Shown here: in pieces, positions 1 to 7,316 of the stretch
Layout of the letters: the number at the start of each line of letters is the position of its first letter
Position numbering within the stretch: the first letter of the stretch is position 1
From: an uncultured Collinsella sp.
Lineage (GTDB): Bacteria > Actinomycetota > Coriobacteriia > Coriobacteriales > Coriobacteriaceae
Assembly (NCBI GenBank): GCA_902489945.1
Contig: CABUBZ010000049.1
Span: forward strand, 1-14,576
Length of the DNA: 14,576 nucleotides
Direction: 5' to 3'
The notes under the pieces: generated by a model
What the model was told of the DNA's origin: nothing
Database searches by the model: none
Seen by the model: only the letters and a program-made list of their open reading frames with translations
Position numbers and translations under genes: made by a program

Positions 1-87
1 CGCATTTGAGACAAGGTGACGTGAAACGAAAGGGCGCTGACCTTCTGGTCGCGCCCTTGAAGTTGAACGTCAGATTGTCCAAATGCG
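1..87. repeat. Long interrupted palindrome downstream of pyrE
   Basis: Positions 1-42 pair with 47-87 to give a long hairpin around the loop TTCT (43-46). Paired blocks are CGCATTTG (1-8 with 80-87), GACAA (10-14 with 75-79), TGACGT (17-22 with 67-72), AAC (25-27 with 62-64), AAGGGCGC (30-37 with 51-58) and GACC (39-42 with 47-50). They are separated by small bulges and internal loops, for about 34 paired bases. Read on the minus strand, the inner stem is followed by TTCGTTTCAC, so it could terminate the pyrE transcript. The left arm touches the window edge, so the element may extend further. It could be a terminator, a palindromic repeat or a structured RNA. Confidence 0.6.
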
Positions 88-106
88 GCCCGCGCAGCGT
101 CAAGCC

Positions 107-134
107 GTTACGCGGTTTGCTAAAACCGCGTAAC
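107..134 (-). terminator. Perfect 12-bp hairpin at the pyrE stop codon
   Basis: GTTACGCGGTTT (107-118) and AAACCGCGTAAC (123-134) are exact inverted repeats around a 4-base loop. The hairpin shares one base with the pyrE stop codon. No T tract follows on the minus strand, so it is not a classical intrinsic terminator on its own. It may protect the 3' end or act together with the larger hairpin at 1-87. Confidence 0.5.
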
Positions 135-817
135 TACTCCCGGACTCCGTACTGCTCGTAGTAGGCGTCGATGGCGGCCTTGAGTTCGTCGTCGATAACG
201 ACCTTGCCGTCGATCTCGTGGTTGTAAAGGGTCTCGACGACCTCAGCCATGCTCACGATGGAGGCAACGGGGAAACCGTACTTGGCCTCGATCTCCTTCT
301 GCGCAGTGGTAATGCCACCCTTGCCGACCTCCATACGGTTGAGCGAGACGATCAGGCCCTTAATCTCAACATCGGCGGCAGCCATGACCTTAGGATAGGT
401 CTCGTCGATGGACTTGCCAGAGGTGGTGACGTCCTCGACCATGATCACGCGATCGCCGTCCTGAGGCTCATAGCCCAGCAGGTTGCCCTTGTCGGCACCG
501 TGGTCCTTGGCCTCCTTGCGGTCGCAGCAGTACTTGACCTCTTTACCGTAGAGCTCGTGATAGGCAATGGCGGTGACGACGGCCAGGGGAATACCCTTGT
601 AGGCAGGCCCAAACAGCACGTCAAAGTCGTCGCCGAAGTTGTCGTGAATGGCCTGGGCATAATACTCGCCCAGCTTCTTGAGCTGATAGCCCGTCACGTA
701 GGCGCCGGCGTTCATGAAGAACGGGGACTGACGGCCGCTCTTGAGCGTAAAGCTGCCAAACTTAAGCACGTCGGACTCGACCATGAACTTGATGAATTCT
801 TGCTTGTAAGCCTCCAT
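134..817 (-). CDS. pyrE: Orotate phosphoribosyltransferase
   Basis: This 227-residue cytoplasmic enzyme joins orotate to PRPP to form orotidine 5'-monophosphate in de novo pyrimidine synthesis. The N-terminal part (residues 20-40) has the substrate-side FGSFTLKSGRQSPFF segment. Residues 99-115 (DRKEAKDHGADKGNLLG) match the mobile catalytic loop, and residues 123-138 (RVIMVEDVTTSGKSID) match the PRPP-binding motif with its acidic pair. Length is normal for the family. The start at 817 is supported by AGAGGAG a few bases upstream on the minus strand. No other pyrimidine gene is in view, so whether it ends a pyr operon or stands alone cannot be seen. It is divergent from the mgtA-type gene, and hairpins follow its stop codon. 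The assignment is secure. Confidence 0.95.
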   Translation of the reverse strand: MEAYKQEFIKFMVESDVLKFGSFTLKSGRQSPFFMNAGAYVTGYQLKKLGEYYAQAIHDNFGDDFDVLFGPAYKGIPLAVVTAIAYHELYGKEVKYCCDRKEAKDHGADKGNLLGYEPQDGDRVIMVEDVTTSGKSIDETYPKVMAAADVEIKGLIVSLNRMEVGKGGITTAQKEIEAKYGFPVASIVSMAEVVETLYNHEIDGKVVIDDELKAAIDAYYEQYGVRE

Positions 818-947
818 GCGGGCTCCTCTCGATTAGGCGTTCGTGTTTCACAGTTTAGCGCAGGCAGGACGTCGATGCGGGCGCGCTTTGAAGCCATGGC
901 GCTCTGTAAGGGCTTTGTCAGGGGCGATGATTTTCCGAACAATGGGG

Positions 948-976
948 TTGACACGGCAAACCCCCTCGTCAAAAAT
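948..976 (+). promoter_or_regulatory. Candidate sigma-70-type promoter toward mgtA
   Basis: TTGACA at 948-953 is a perfect -35 hexamer. It is followed after 17 bases by AAAAAT at 971-976, which matches the -10 consensus at four of six positions. Transcription would start near 983, ahead of the small ORF at 1043 and the ATPase at 1256. GGGTA (993-997) and TACCC (1003-1007) form a small inverted repeat just after the expected start and could be an operator. No promoter was confidently assigned to pyrE on the other strand. Confidence 0.45.
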
Positions 977-1042
977 ACCGGCGGATTGAAACGGGTACGA
1001 GATACCCAAAGCGCGCTGCGCCCGGCCTTAAGGAGGTGTGCC

Positions 1043-1114
1043 ATGGAAGGCAGTCATAGTCGAAAAACCTGCATGTCGCCCTCGGCACGCCGCGAGGACT
1101 CCGCGCACGCATAA
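1043..1114 (+). CDS. Candidate 23-residue leader peptide upstream of mgtA
   Basis: An ATG at 1043 opens a 23-codon ORF ending in TAA at 1112-1114. It is preceded by AAGGAGGT (1030-1037), an almost perfect complement of the 16S anti-Shine-Dalgarno, 5 bases from the start codon. The peptide begins MEGSHSRKTCM and continues with a polar, charged tail rich in Arg, Asp and Glu. It has no signal peptide or membrane segment. It lies between the candidate promoter at 948 and the Mg2+ ATPase at 1256, the place where enterobacterial mgtA carries the short mgtL leader. The peptide does not resemble MgtL, which is proline-rich, so a shared mechanism is only a hypothesis. It could also be an independent small protein or a non-coding chance match. 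Confidence 0.45.
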   Translation: MEGSHSRKTCMSPSARREDSAHA

Positions 1115-1135
1115 GCGCCAACAGTCGATCACCAA

Positions 1136-1172
1136 AACCACCACAAAGGTGCCTGTCCCCTTTGTGGTGATT
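1136..1172. repeat. 37-bp palindromic repeat, family A copy 1
   Basis: AACCACCACAAAGG (1136-1149) pairs with CCTTTGTGGTGATT (1159-1172) with one mismatch, around the 9-base loop TGCCTGTCC. Two more copies of identical length lie at 4149-4185 and 7876-7912. This copy lies in the 5' leader of the mgtA-type gene, between the small ORF and the ATPase start. On the plus strand no T tract follows the hairpin. On the minus strand it is followed by TTTTGG. Confidence 0.8.
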
Positions 1173-1255
1173 CGCGAGCATGACGTGAGCGACATCTAGG
1201 TTTTTTGCAATTCAATACGACACGTACGCTAACTCCCTTTAACAAGGAGGACCCT

Positions 1256-4024
1256 ATGCTGTTGCTCAAAACCGCCACGGTACTCGAAGTCATCTCCAAG
1301 CGCCGCCGCACGGCGCGCCCTGCCGCTCACGCCGGCCTTGCCAAGAACACCGTCTTCGCCGCCACCCATAGCGCCGAGGACACCCTCGTGCTGCTCGACG
1401 CCACGGCCGACGGCCTCACCGCCGAGCACGCCGCCGAGCGCCTGAGCGCGGTCGGCCCCAACACCATCGAGGCGCCGACCAAGACGCTCGCCCGCCGCAT
1501 CGCCGACGCATTCATCGATCCCTTCGCCGGTATCCTCGCCGCGCTCGCACTGGTCTCGCTCTACATCGACGTGCTCGCCGTGCCCGAGCCACAGCGCGAC
1601 CCCTCCACGGTCATCGTCATCGGCATCATGCTGCTGGTATCGGGCGGCATGAAGTTTATCCAGGAAGCCCGCAGCGGCAATGCGGCCGAGGCCCTCAAGG
1701 ACCTGGTCTCCAACACCTGCTGCGCCCTGCGCGACGGCGAGCGCATCGAAATCCCCTTCGATGAGCTCGTCCCCGGCGATGTGATCCGCCTCTCTGCCGG
1801 CGACATGGTGCCGGCCGATGCCCGCATCATCACCGCGCGCGACCTGTTTGTGATCGAGTCCGCACTCACCGGCGAGAGCGAGGCCGTCGAGAAGAGCGCT
1901 GCCATCACCGTCGTCGAGGGTGCCGACGGCTCCGCGCTGCCACTCTCCGCCTGCAAGAACATCGTCTTTACCGGCACCTCCGTGCAAAACGGCACCGCCA
2001 TGGCGCTTGTCGTTGCCACCGGCTCGGACACCTACCTGGGCGGCATCGCCAAGATGCTCAACGGGCGCGGCGAGAAGAGCGCGTTTGACCGCGGCGTCTC
2101 GAGCGTCTCGATGCTGCTGGTGCGCCTGATGCTCGTCATGGTGCCGGCCGTCTTTGCCATCAACGCCGCCACCAAGGGCAACGTCATCGATGCGCTGTTG
2201 TTCGCCACGAGCGTGGCCGTGGGCATCACGCCGCAGATGCTTCCCGTCATCGTGACCACGAACCTGTCGCAGGGCGCCAAGGACCTCGCCCGCCGCCAGG
2301 TTATCGTCAAGGAACTGCCGGCGATCCAAAACCTCGGCGCGATGGACGTCCTGTGCTGCGACAAGACCGGCACCCTCACCGAAGACCGCATCGTGCTCGA
2401 GCGCTACCTCAACACCGACGGCATCGAAGACGCACGCGTGCTGCGCCATGCGTTTTTGAACAGCTTCTTCCAGACCGGCCTCAAGAACCTTATCGACCTG
2501 GCCGTCATCGACCGCGCCGATGTGACGCCCTCGGCCGCAGCACCCGATTCCATGCTGGGCCAGAGCCTGCGCGACCGCTATACCAAGGTCGACGAGGTGC
2601 CCTTCGATTTCTCGCGCCGTCGCCTGAGCGTAGTTGTCGCCGACGCCCAGGGCAAAACCCAGATGGTCACCAAGGGAGCTGCCGAGGAAATGCTCGAGAT
2701 CTGCTCCTTTGTCGAGGTCGATGGTGCCGCCCAGCCGCTCACCGAAGAAAAGCTTGCCCAGATTCGCAAGCAGGTGGCAGGACTCAATGCCGAGGGCCTG
2801 CGCGTGATCGCCGTGGCGCAGAAGACCAACCCGCGCACCGTGGGCGAGTTTGGCATCGCCGACGAGTGCGACATGGTGCTGATGGGCTTTTTGGCCTTCC
2901 TCGATCCGCCCAAAGCGAGCGCCGCGGGCGCCGTCGCCACCCTCGAGGCCAAGGGCGTGGCGGTAAAAGTCCTGACCGGCGACAACGACCGCGTCGCCGC
3001 CACCGTCTGCGAGCAGATTGGCATCGACGCAAGCAACGTTTTGCTGGGCTCCGAGATCGATGCGCTCGACGACGCCGAGCTGGCGGAGCGCGCCGAGCAG
3101 ACCCATCTCTTTGCCAAGCTCTCGCCGCTGCAGAAGGCGCGCTTGGTGCGCGTCATGCGTGAACTGCTCGGCCATACCGTGGGCTTTATGGGTGATGGCA
3201 TCAACGACGCCGCCGCCATGCGTGCGAGCGACTGCGGCATCTCGGTCGATTCGGCCGTTGACATCGCCAAAGAATCCGCCGACATCATCTTGCTCCAGAA
3301 GGACCTGGGCGTGATCGAGCGCGGCATCATCGAAGGCCGTCGCACCTACGGCAACCTACTCAAGTACCTCAAGACCACGGTGAGCTCCAACTTTGGCAAC
3401 GTGCTGTCCGTGACCGTCGCGAGCCTGTTCCTGCCGTTTTTGCCCATGAGCGCCCTGCAGCTGGTGCTGCTGTCGCTGGTCTACGAGATCGTGTGCATCG
3501 CGCTGCCGTGGGACACCGTCGACGATGCCTGGACTGCCCGCCCGCGCGCCTGGGACGCTGCGTCCATCAAGGGCTTTATGCTCGAGCTGGGCCCCGTGAG
3601 CTCGCTGTTTGACATCGTGACCTTCGCCGCGCTCTTCTTTGCGGTGTGCCCCGCCACCGTGGGCGCGAGCTGGGCCGAGCTTGCCGCCGCGGGCAATGTT
3701 GCCGGCATGGCAACCTTTGCGGCGATTTTCCAGAGCGGTTGGTTCGTTGAGTCTATGTGGTCGCAGACGCTCGTAATCCACATGCTGCGCTCCCCGCACC
3801 TGCCGAGCCCGCGCGACCACGCCGCGCCCGCGCTGTGCGTGCTCACCGTACTGGGCCTGACGCTCGTCACTTGGCTGCCGGCAAGCCCCATCGCCGAGGC
3901 TCTGGGCCTCATGCCGCTGCCGGCGAGCTTCTTTACGCTGCTCATCGGCATCGTCGCCGCCTACATTGCGCTGACCCAGCTGGCCAAGCGCCACTACATC
4001 GCCCGTCACGGTGAGCTGCTGTAA
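1256..4024 (+). CDS. mgtA: Magnesium-translocating P-type ATPase (MgtA family)
   Basis: This 922-residue inner-membrane pump uses ATP to import Mg2+. P-type landmarks are TGES at 205-208 (actuator), CCDKTGTLT with phosphorylated Asp369, KGA at 473-475 (ATP binding), KVLTGDND at 571-578 and GDGIND at 646-651. The C-terminal membrane region contains SSNFGNVLSV (710-719) and LPFLPMSALQL (726-736), then a VDD segment and a SGWFVES segment. These follow the order of the Mg2+-importing P3B class rather than the Ca2+ or heavy-metal classes. Length is close to enterobacterial MgtA (about 900). The ATG at 1256 is chosen because AAGGAGG (1244-1250) lies 5 bases upstream; the in-frame region further upstream lacks such a site. 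Control may involve the leader region at 948-1172. No M-box-like riboswitch was recognised. Confidence 0.93.
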   Translation: MLLLKTATVLEVISKRRRTARPAAHAGLAKNTVFAATHSAEDTLVLLDATADGLTAEHAAERLSAVGPNTIEAPTKTLARRIADAFIDPFAGILAALALVSLYIDVLAVPEPQRDPSTVIVIGIMLLVSGGMKFIQEARSGNAAEALKDLVSNTCCALRDGERIEIPFDELVPGDVIRLSAGDMVPADARIITARDLFVIESALTGESEAVEKSAAITVVEGADGSALPLSACKNIVFTGTSVQNGTAMALVVATGSDTYLGGIAKMLNGRGEKSAFDRGVSSVSMLLVRLMLVMVPAVFAINAATKGNVIDALLFATSVAVGITPQMLPVIVTTNLSQGAKDLARRQVIVKELPAIQNLGAMDVLCCDKTGTLTEDRIVLERYLNTDGIEDARVLRHAFLNSFFQTGLKNLIDLAVIDRADVTPSAAAPDSMLGQSLRDRYTKVDEVPFDFSRRRLSVVVADAQGKTQMVTKGAAEEMLEICSFVEVDGAAQPLTEEKLAQIRKQVAGLNAEGLRVIAVAQKTNPRTVGEFGIADECDMVLMGFLAFLDPPKASAAGAVATLEAKGVAVKVLTGDNDRVAATVCEQIGIDASNVLLGSEIDALDDAELAERAEQTHLFAKLSPLQKARLVRVMRELLGHTVGFMGDGINDAAAMRASDCGISVDSAVDIAKESADIILLQKDLGVIERGIIEGRRTYGNLLKYLKTTVSSNFGNVLSVTVASLFLPFLPMSALQLVLLSLVYEIVCIALPWDTVDDAWTARPRAWDAASIKGFMLELGPVSSLFDIVTFAALFFAVCPATVGASWAELAAAGNVAGMATFAAIFQSGWFVESMWSQTLVIHMLRSPHLPSPRDHAAPALCVLTVLGLTLVTWLPASPIAEALGLMPLPASFFTLLIGIVAAYIALTQLAKRHYIARHGELL

Positions 4025-4072
4025 CAGACAGCCCGAGTCCACCACGGCAGCCGTTTCCACAACCCGTCCCCT

Positions 4073-4146
4073 CAGCAGTTGCGGTGAAATAGTTCCTGTT
4101 TTAAGACCCCCAAGCCTTATTCAGGAACTATTCCACCGCAACTTAT
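4073..4146. repeat. 74-bp palindromic repeat, family B copy 1
   Basis: A 22-base arm at 4077-4098 (AGTTGCGGTGAAATAGTTCC, then TG) pairs with 4122-4143 around a 23-base loop. The single mismatch is A on the left arm opposite C on the right. If transcribed on the minus strand this becomes a G-U pair, giving a fully paired stem. A second copy of the same total length lies at 9554-9627 with the same mismatch. It sits in the gap between the convergent ATPase and lipoprotein genes, directly before family A copy 2. Confidence 0.8.
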
Positions 4147-4148
4147 TG

Positions 4149-4185
4149 AACCATCACAAAGGTACCTGTCCCCCTTGTGGTGGTT
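4149..4185. repeat. 37-bp palindromic repeat, family A copy 2, possible terminator
   Basis: AACCATCACAAAGG (4149-4162) pairs imperfectly with CCCTTGTGGTGGTT (4172-4185) around the 9-base loop TACCTGTCC. It starts 2 bases after the family B element. On the plus strand the stem runs into TTTT (4184-4187), so it may help end mgtA transcription, although it lies about 130 bases beyond that stop codon. On the minus strand it lies 8 bases after the stop of the lipoprotein gene at 4194. Confidence 0.7.
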
Positions 4186-4193
4186 TTGGGGCG

Positions 4194-4871
4194 TTACGAG
4201 GCGTTGGTCAGGCGGCTCCAGAGCTCGTCGATATCGATCTGGTCGCCGCCGCTCAGATAGCCGGTGCGAATAAAAGACTCATTGTAGATATAGATGTCAT
4301 GAGCGCTATCGCCATCGTCTTCGGTGTCGTTGGCCATAATCACGTAACGGTGGCCGTCAAGCGCCTTGACCAGCCAATACAGGGCATCATTGATCGTGCA
4401 TTTCTCCTGCACCATCGCCGCATCGCCAATCGCGCCGATGAGCGCCCGCTCGCCCTTCGTATAGCCGCCCACCGAGAGCAGAATCGCGACGCTTTCGTCT
4501 CCGCCGCCCGGTTCAAGCTCCTCGTACTCGGACTCCGAAAGCGGTATCGCGCTGTTCGCAAGTTCGTCCACATCGTTCGAAACTTTGGAAAAGGTAAAAG
4601 CGAAAAATCCCGCGTCATCGGCGGCGCCGTAGCCCACGTTCTCGCCTTGCCACTCATAATTTTGATGTTTGAGCAGGCGCACCAGATCGGCACCACCCAA
4701 GTTGATCGCGGCATAGACCGTCACGTTGGCATTGTCGTCCACGCAGGCGGCGTCCGCCGTGCTCGCTGCTTTGGCGCCGCCCGTTGTGCCCGAGCAGCCA
4801 GCCAGCGCGCAAGCCGCCGCGCCCGCGCCCGCCACAAAGACCGCACGGCTCATCGTCATCTCGTTCATCAT
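4194..4871 (-). CDS. Predicted lipoprotein, paralogue of its neighbour
   Basis: The protein has 225 residues and is not a recognised family. It begins with a lipoprotein signal peptide: Arg9, a hydrophobic stretch (10-24) and the lipobox LAGC with Cys26 as the expected lipidation site. It should therefore be anchored outside the cytoplasmic membrane. The mature part is acidic and has no membrane helix. Its segment ending HQNYEWQ and its C-terminus (IRTGYLSGGDQIDIDELW) align with QQGYTWQ and IKTGTFTQGGGAPTINEFW of the next gene, so the two look like a duplicated pair. AAGGA lies 5 bases upstream of the ATG at 4871; a second ATG follows immediately at 4868. It is the last gene of a probable four-gene minus-strand operon, 35 bases after its paralogue. 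Confidence 0.8.
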   Translation of the reverse strand: MMNEMTMSRAVFVAGAGAAACALAGCSGTTGGAKAASTADAACVDDNANVTVYAAINLGGADLVRLLKHQNYEWQGENVGYGAADDAGFFAFTFSKVSNDVDELANSAIPLSESEYEELEPGGGDESVAILLSVGGYTKGERALIGAIGDAAMVQEKCTINDALYWLVKALDGHRYVIMANDTEDDGDSAHDIYIYNESFIRTGYLSGGDQIDIDELWSRLTNAS

Positions 4872-4906
4872 GTTCGTCCTTCACTATGCTATTGGCCGCA
4901 TCGCAC

Positions 4907-5662
4907 TTAGCCGAGCGCGCGTCCGGTCTTCTCCTGCCAAAACTCGTTAATCGTGGGGGCACCGCCGCCCTGGGTAAACGTACCGGTCTTGATAGCCTCT
5001 TCGGTAATGAGGTCCAGGCGGTAGTCACCGTTTTCCATCGGGTTCACCATGGCAACGTGACGCGCCATGTTGGAACCGTATACGCACGCGATCCATGAGC
5101 CCGAAGTAATCTGCGCCCGGTCCTCGACCGGCACGGAAAAGCCCGCGATAACATCCTCGCAGCTCGAATAGCCCGAAAGTTGCAGCGTGAACATCACGGT
5201 GCTTCCGGTGCCGCCCTTGTCGAGCTTTCCGATTTCGTCCTCGCCGAGCCATTCGGTCGCGCCGTCCTTGCTGATATTGCAGACGCTGAGCACGTGTCCC
5301 GCCTCGTCCTCGTACATCTCGAGCGCGTCTTGCCAGGTATAGCCCTGCTGCGAGGCAAACTCCTGCAACTGCCAGCCCTTAAGCTCGAGCAACGCTGCGA
5401 TGCTGATGTTGCGGTGCGCATCCCAGCAGTCATCCGACCACGTATCGAACGCGTCCGCCGAGCCGCTGTCTGTATCCGCACCGCCGCCCGCATCACCGGA
5501 ATCGCCCGATGACGAGCCCGCATCCATCTTGTCCTTTACCGGACGATCGTCGTTAAAACCCGTCGTGTCCTGCGCCTGCTGTCCACCGCACCCCGCAAGC
5601 GTCAGCAACGCCGTTCCCGCCGCCGCGACAAACGCCGTGCGCGAAATAACCGTCTCCCTCAT
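4907..5662 (-). CDS. Predicted lipoprotein, paralogue of the downstream gene
   Basis: The protein has 251 residues. The signal peptide runs from MRETVISR through a hydrophobic stretch to the lipobox LAGC, with Cys25 as the lipidation site. An acidic, Ser/Gly/Asp-rich linker (about 30-65) leads to a globular domain. The domain shares spaced matches with the neighbouring lipoprotein: a QGYTWQ-like motif early and an IKTG...INEFW ending. The start at 5662 is chosen over an in-frame upstream start because AAAGGA lies 6 bases before it and the signal peptide begins there. It lies 74 bases after the zinc-ribbon gene and 35 bases before its paralogue. The function is unknown; the pair may bind a ligand or a partner at the cell surface. 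Confidence 0.8.
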   Translation of the reverse strand: MRETVISRTAFVAAAGTALLTLAGCGGQQAQDTTGFNDDRPVKDKMDAGSSSGDSGDAGGGADTDSGSADAFDTWSDDCWDAHRNISIAALLELKGWQLQEFASQQGYTWQDALEMYEDEAGHVLSVCNISKDGATEWLGEDEIGKLDKGGTGSTVMFTLQLSGYSSCEDVIAGFSVPVEDRAQITSGSWIACVYGSNMARHVAMVNPMENGDYRLDLITEEAIKTGTFTQGGGAPTINEFWQEKTGRALG

Positions 5663-5736
5663 CGTTGTTCCTTTCCCGTTTCTTATCACAGTGCCGAGCA
5701 ACGCCTCGACACCGATCCACCCATAGCCCGCTCACG

Positions 5737-7299
5737 CTATTGACGGGGCAACTCCGTCCAGCCAAAACCGGGCTCAAATCCATCGCGCGTGCCGATCACG
5801 TCGCCCGAGCCGTTCACCCAAGCTTGGTCCGCCATCACCGAAACCTCGACATCGGTACCGTCGGGCCTGGTGTAATGGTTGACCCCGCGGATAGCATCGG
5901 AATACGAGGCCGCGCCCGTTCCCACACCCGCACTGGAGAAATTGGCCGCGCTGGCGGCCATGTTCGCGGCGTGCTGACGATCGCTGCGGTCGAACCATGC
6001 CTGCTGGTAGCTGTCGAATGCCGCCTGCTGTGAGGCATGCATCTGCTGCCAGGCTGCAAACTGCTGTTGCTGCTGGGCAATATTCATCTGCGTGCGTTGG
6101 CGTTGCTCGAGCACCATCTGCCGCTTTTGAGCGCTCGCCTCGCGCGCAAGCTCCGGGTTGAGCCGCAGGGTCGACGCCATTGAGGCAAGCGCCGTGGAGG
6201 CCGCCTCGTCCAGACGGCCTTCTGGCGCAACCAAGCAGAAGCTGTCCCTGATACGCCACTGCAACAGGTCGGCCGCGCCCAGCTTGAACGGCGCCTCGTC
6301 TGGGCAATCGCCCTGATCCGTGGCCCGCTCTTGCGCGGCGCCCTGGCCCGCCGCCGCAGCCGCTTGGCGCTCGCGCAGGCGCTTGCCCAGAACGCCGCCG
6401 ATCAGCCCGCTCGCAAGGCCTGCGCCCAGCAGCGCCTCAGCCCCAGCGGCAACGCCCTTGCCCATAGAGCCCGCAATTCCGCCGATCGAAGCCACATAAC
6501 CCTCGACCTTGGCCGCCACTGCAAGCTCGGTGGGCACCGGGGCCCCCGCAAGCTGATATCGGCGCATGCGGCACTCATAGATCACATCACTCGGTTCCAT
6601 CGAAAAGCCCTGAATCGCAAAGTCGTTTGCCGCCTCGCGCTTTACGCGGGCACGCTCGTGCTCGATATCGACTGCCGCGCTCGATGGGTACGGCAGCTCG
6701 GCCACAACCTCCGCCCGTGCGCCCAGCTGTGCCGCGCAGGCCCGAGCCAGCTCGTCGCAAGCAGCCTCCACGTGCATAAACGCCTTGCGCTCGGTTTGCG
6801 TGGGGATACGCTTGGCAACGGCGCCCGCATCCACGTAGCAGAGCTCGGAGCGGTACATGATGCGTTCGCCCGCCGGGCCCGCCGCCGTCACGCCAACCGA
6901 AATCGGACAGTCGAAGCTACCGCTACGCTCAAGATGTGCCTCTTCGATACGCCAACCCCGTGGCAGCGCCACCTGCGCGAGCGCCTGGCCCCCAGAAGCA
7001 TCGCATGCGGTATGGAGCTCGAGGTCAACGACGCGGGAAGCGTCCGCCGTGGCTGCGTCGTTGACCGGCGGCGTGCTGTCGGCATTCTCCCCAGGCAGAT
7101 CGGTCGGCGCGTCCGCACTCGGCTCGCAACCTTCGCCTGCCCCATCATCGGCAGCCACTCCGTTCGCGGGTTCCGCGGCACCCGAGTTGCCTTCAACATC
7201 CTCAAGCCGGACGCCGCACCCCGGGCAAAACCGCATCGGCACGCTGGCAACCCGAGGCAGTTGCGCCCCGCATGCCGGGCAGAATCTCAAGTCACTCAT
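5737..7299 (-). CDS. Double zinc-ribbon protein with Gly/Ala-rich hydrophobic segment
   Basis: The protein has 520 residues. The N-terminus carries two CPxC knuckles, Cys7/Cys10 and Cys25/Cys28, which form a zinc ribbon. An acidic, low-complexity linker follows (about 35-90). Next comes an unassigned domain (91-265), then a Gly/Ala-rich hydrophobic stretch (about 268-305, glycine-zipper-like) that may insert in a membrane. A Gln-rich, probably helical region spans about 385-450. The C-terminal 50 residues (RGVNHYTRPDGTDVEVSV and on to GFGWTEL) look like a compact domain that I recall at the end of other gut-bacterial zinc-ribbon proteins; this is from memory only. The ATG at 7299 follows GAGGGG by 8 bases. 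It is 17 bases downstream of the membrane-protein gene at 7317, so translation may be coupled. Function unknown. Confidence 0.75.
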   Translation of the reverse strand: MSDLRFCPACGAQLPRVASVPMRFCPGCGVRLEDVEGNSGAAEPANGVAADDGAGEGCEPSADAPTDLPGENADSTPPVNDAATADASRVVDLELHTACDASGGQALAQVALPRGWRIEEAHLERSGSFDCPISVGVTAAGPAGERIMYRSELCYVDAGAVAKRIPTQTERKAFMHVEAACDELARACAAQLGARAEVVAELPYPSSAAVDIEHERARVKREAANDFAIQGFSMEPSDVIYECRMRRYQLAGAPVPTELAVAAKVEGYVASIGGIAGSMGKGVAAGAEALLGAGLASGLIGGVLGKRLRERQAAAAAGQGAAQERATDQGDCPDEAPFKLGAADLLQWRIRDSFCLVAPEGRLDEAASTALASMASTLRLNPELAREASAQKRQMVLEQRQRTQMNIAQQQQQFAAWQQMHASQQAAFDSYQQAWFDRSDRQHAANMAASAANFSSAGVGTGAASYSDAIRGVNHYTRPDGTDVEVSVMADQAWVNGSGDVIGTRDGFEPGFGWTELPRQ

Positions 7300-7316
7300 C
7301 CCGTACACCCCTCATT

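Noticed and set aside
218..1114. 298-residue plus-strand frame over pyrE and the gap
   Set aside because: Most of it is antisense to pyrE. Only its last 23 codons have an independent start with a strong ribosome site, and those are reported as a separate small ORF.
818..1255. Mg2+ riboswitch (M-box or similar) ahead of mgtA
   Set aside because: I could not find the conserved multi-helix pattern; only a short inverted repeat, the small ORF and the family A hairpin are visible.
1229..3175. 648-residue open frame antisense to the Mg2+ ATPase
   Set aside because: It is low-complexity, rich in Gly, His, Asp and Ala, and lies opposite a gene with full P-type motifs. Long antisense frames are common in GC-rich coding DNA.
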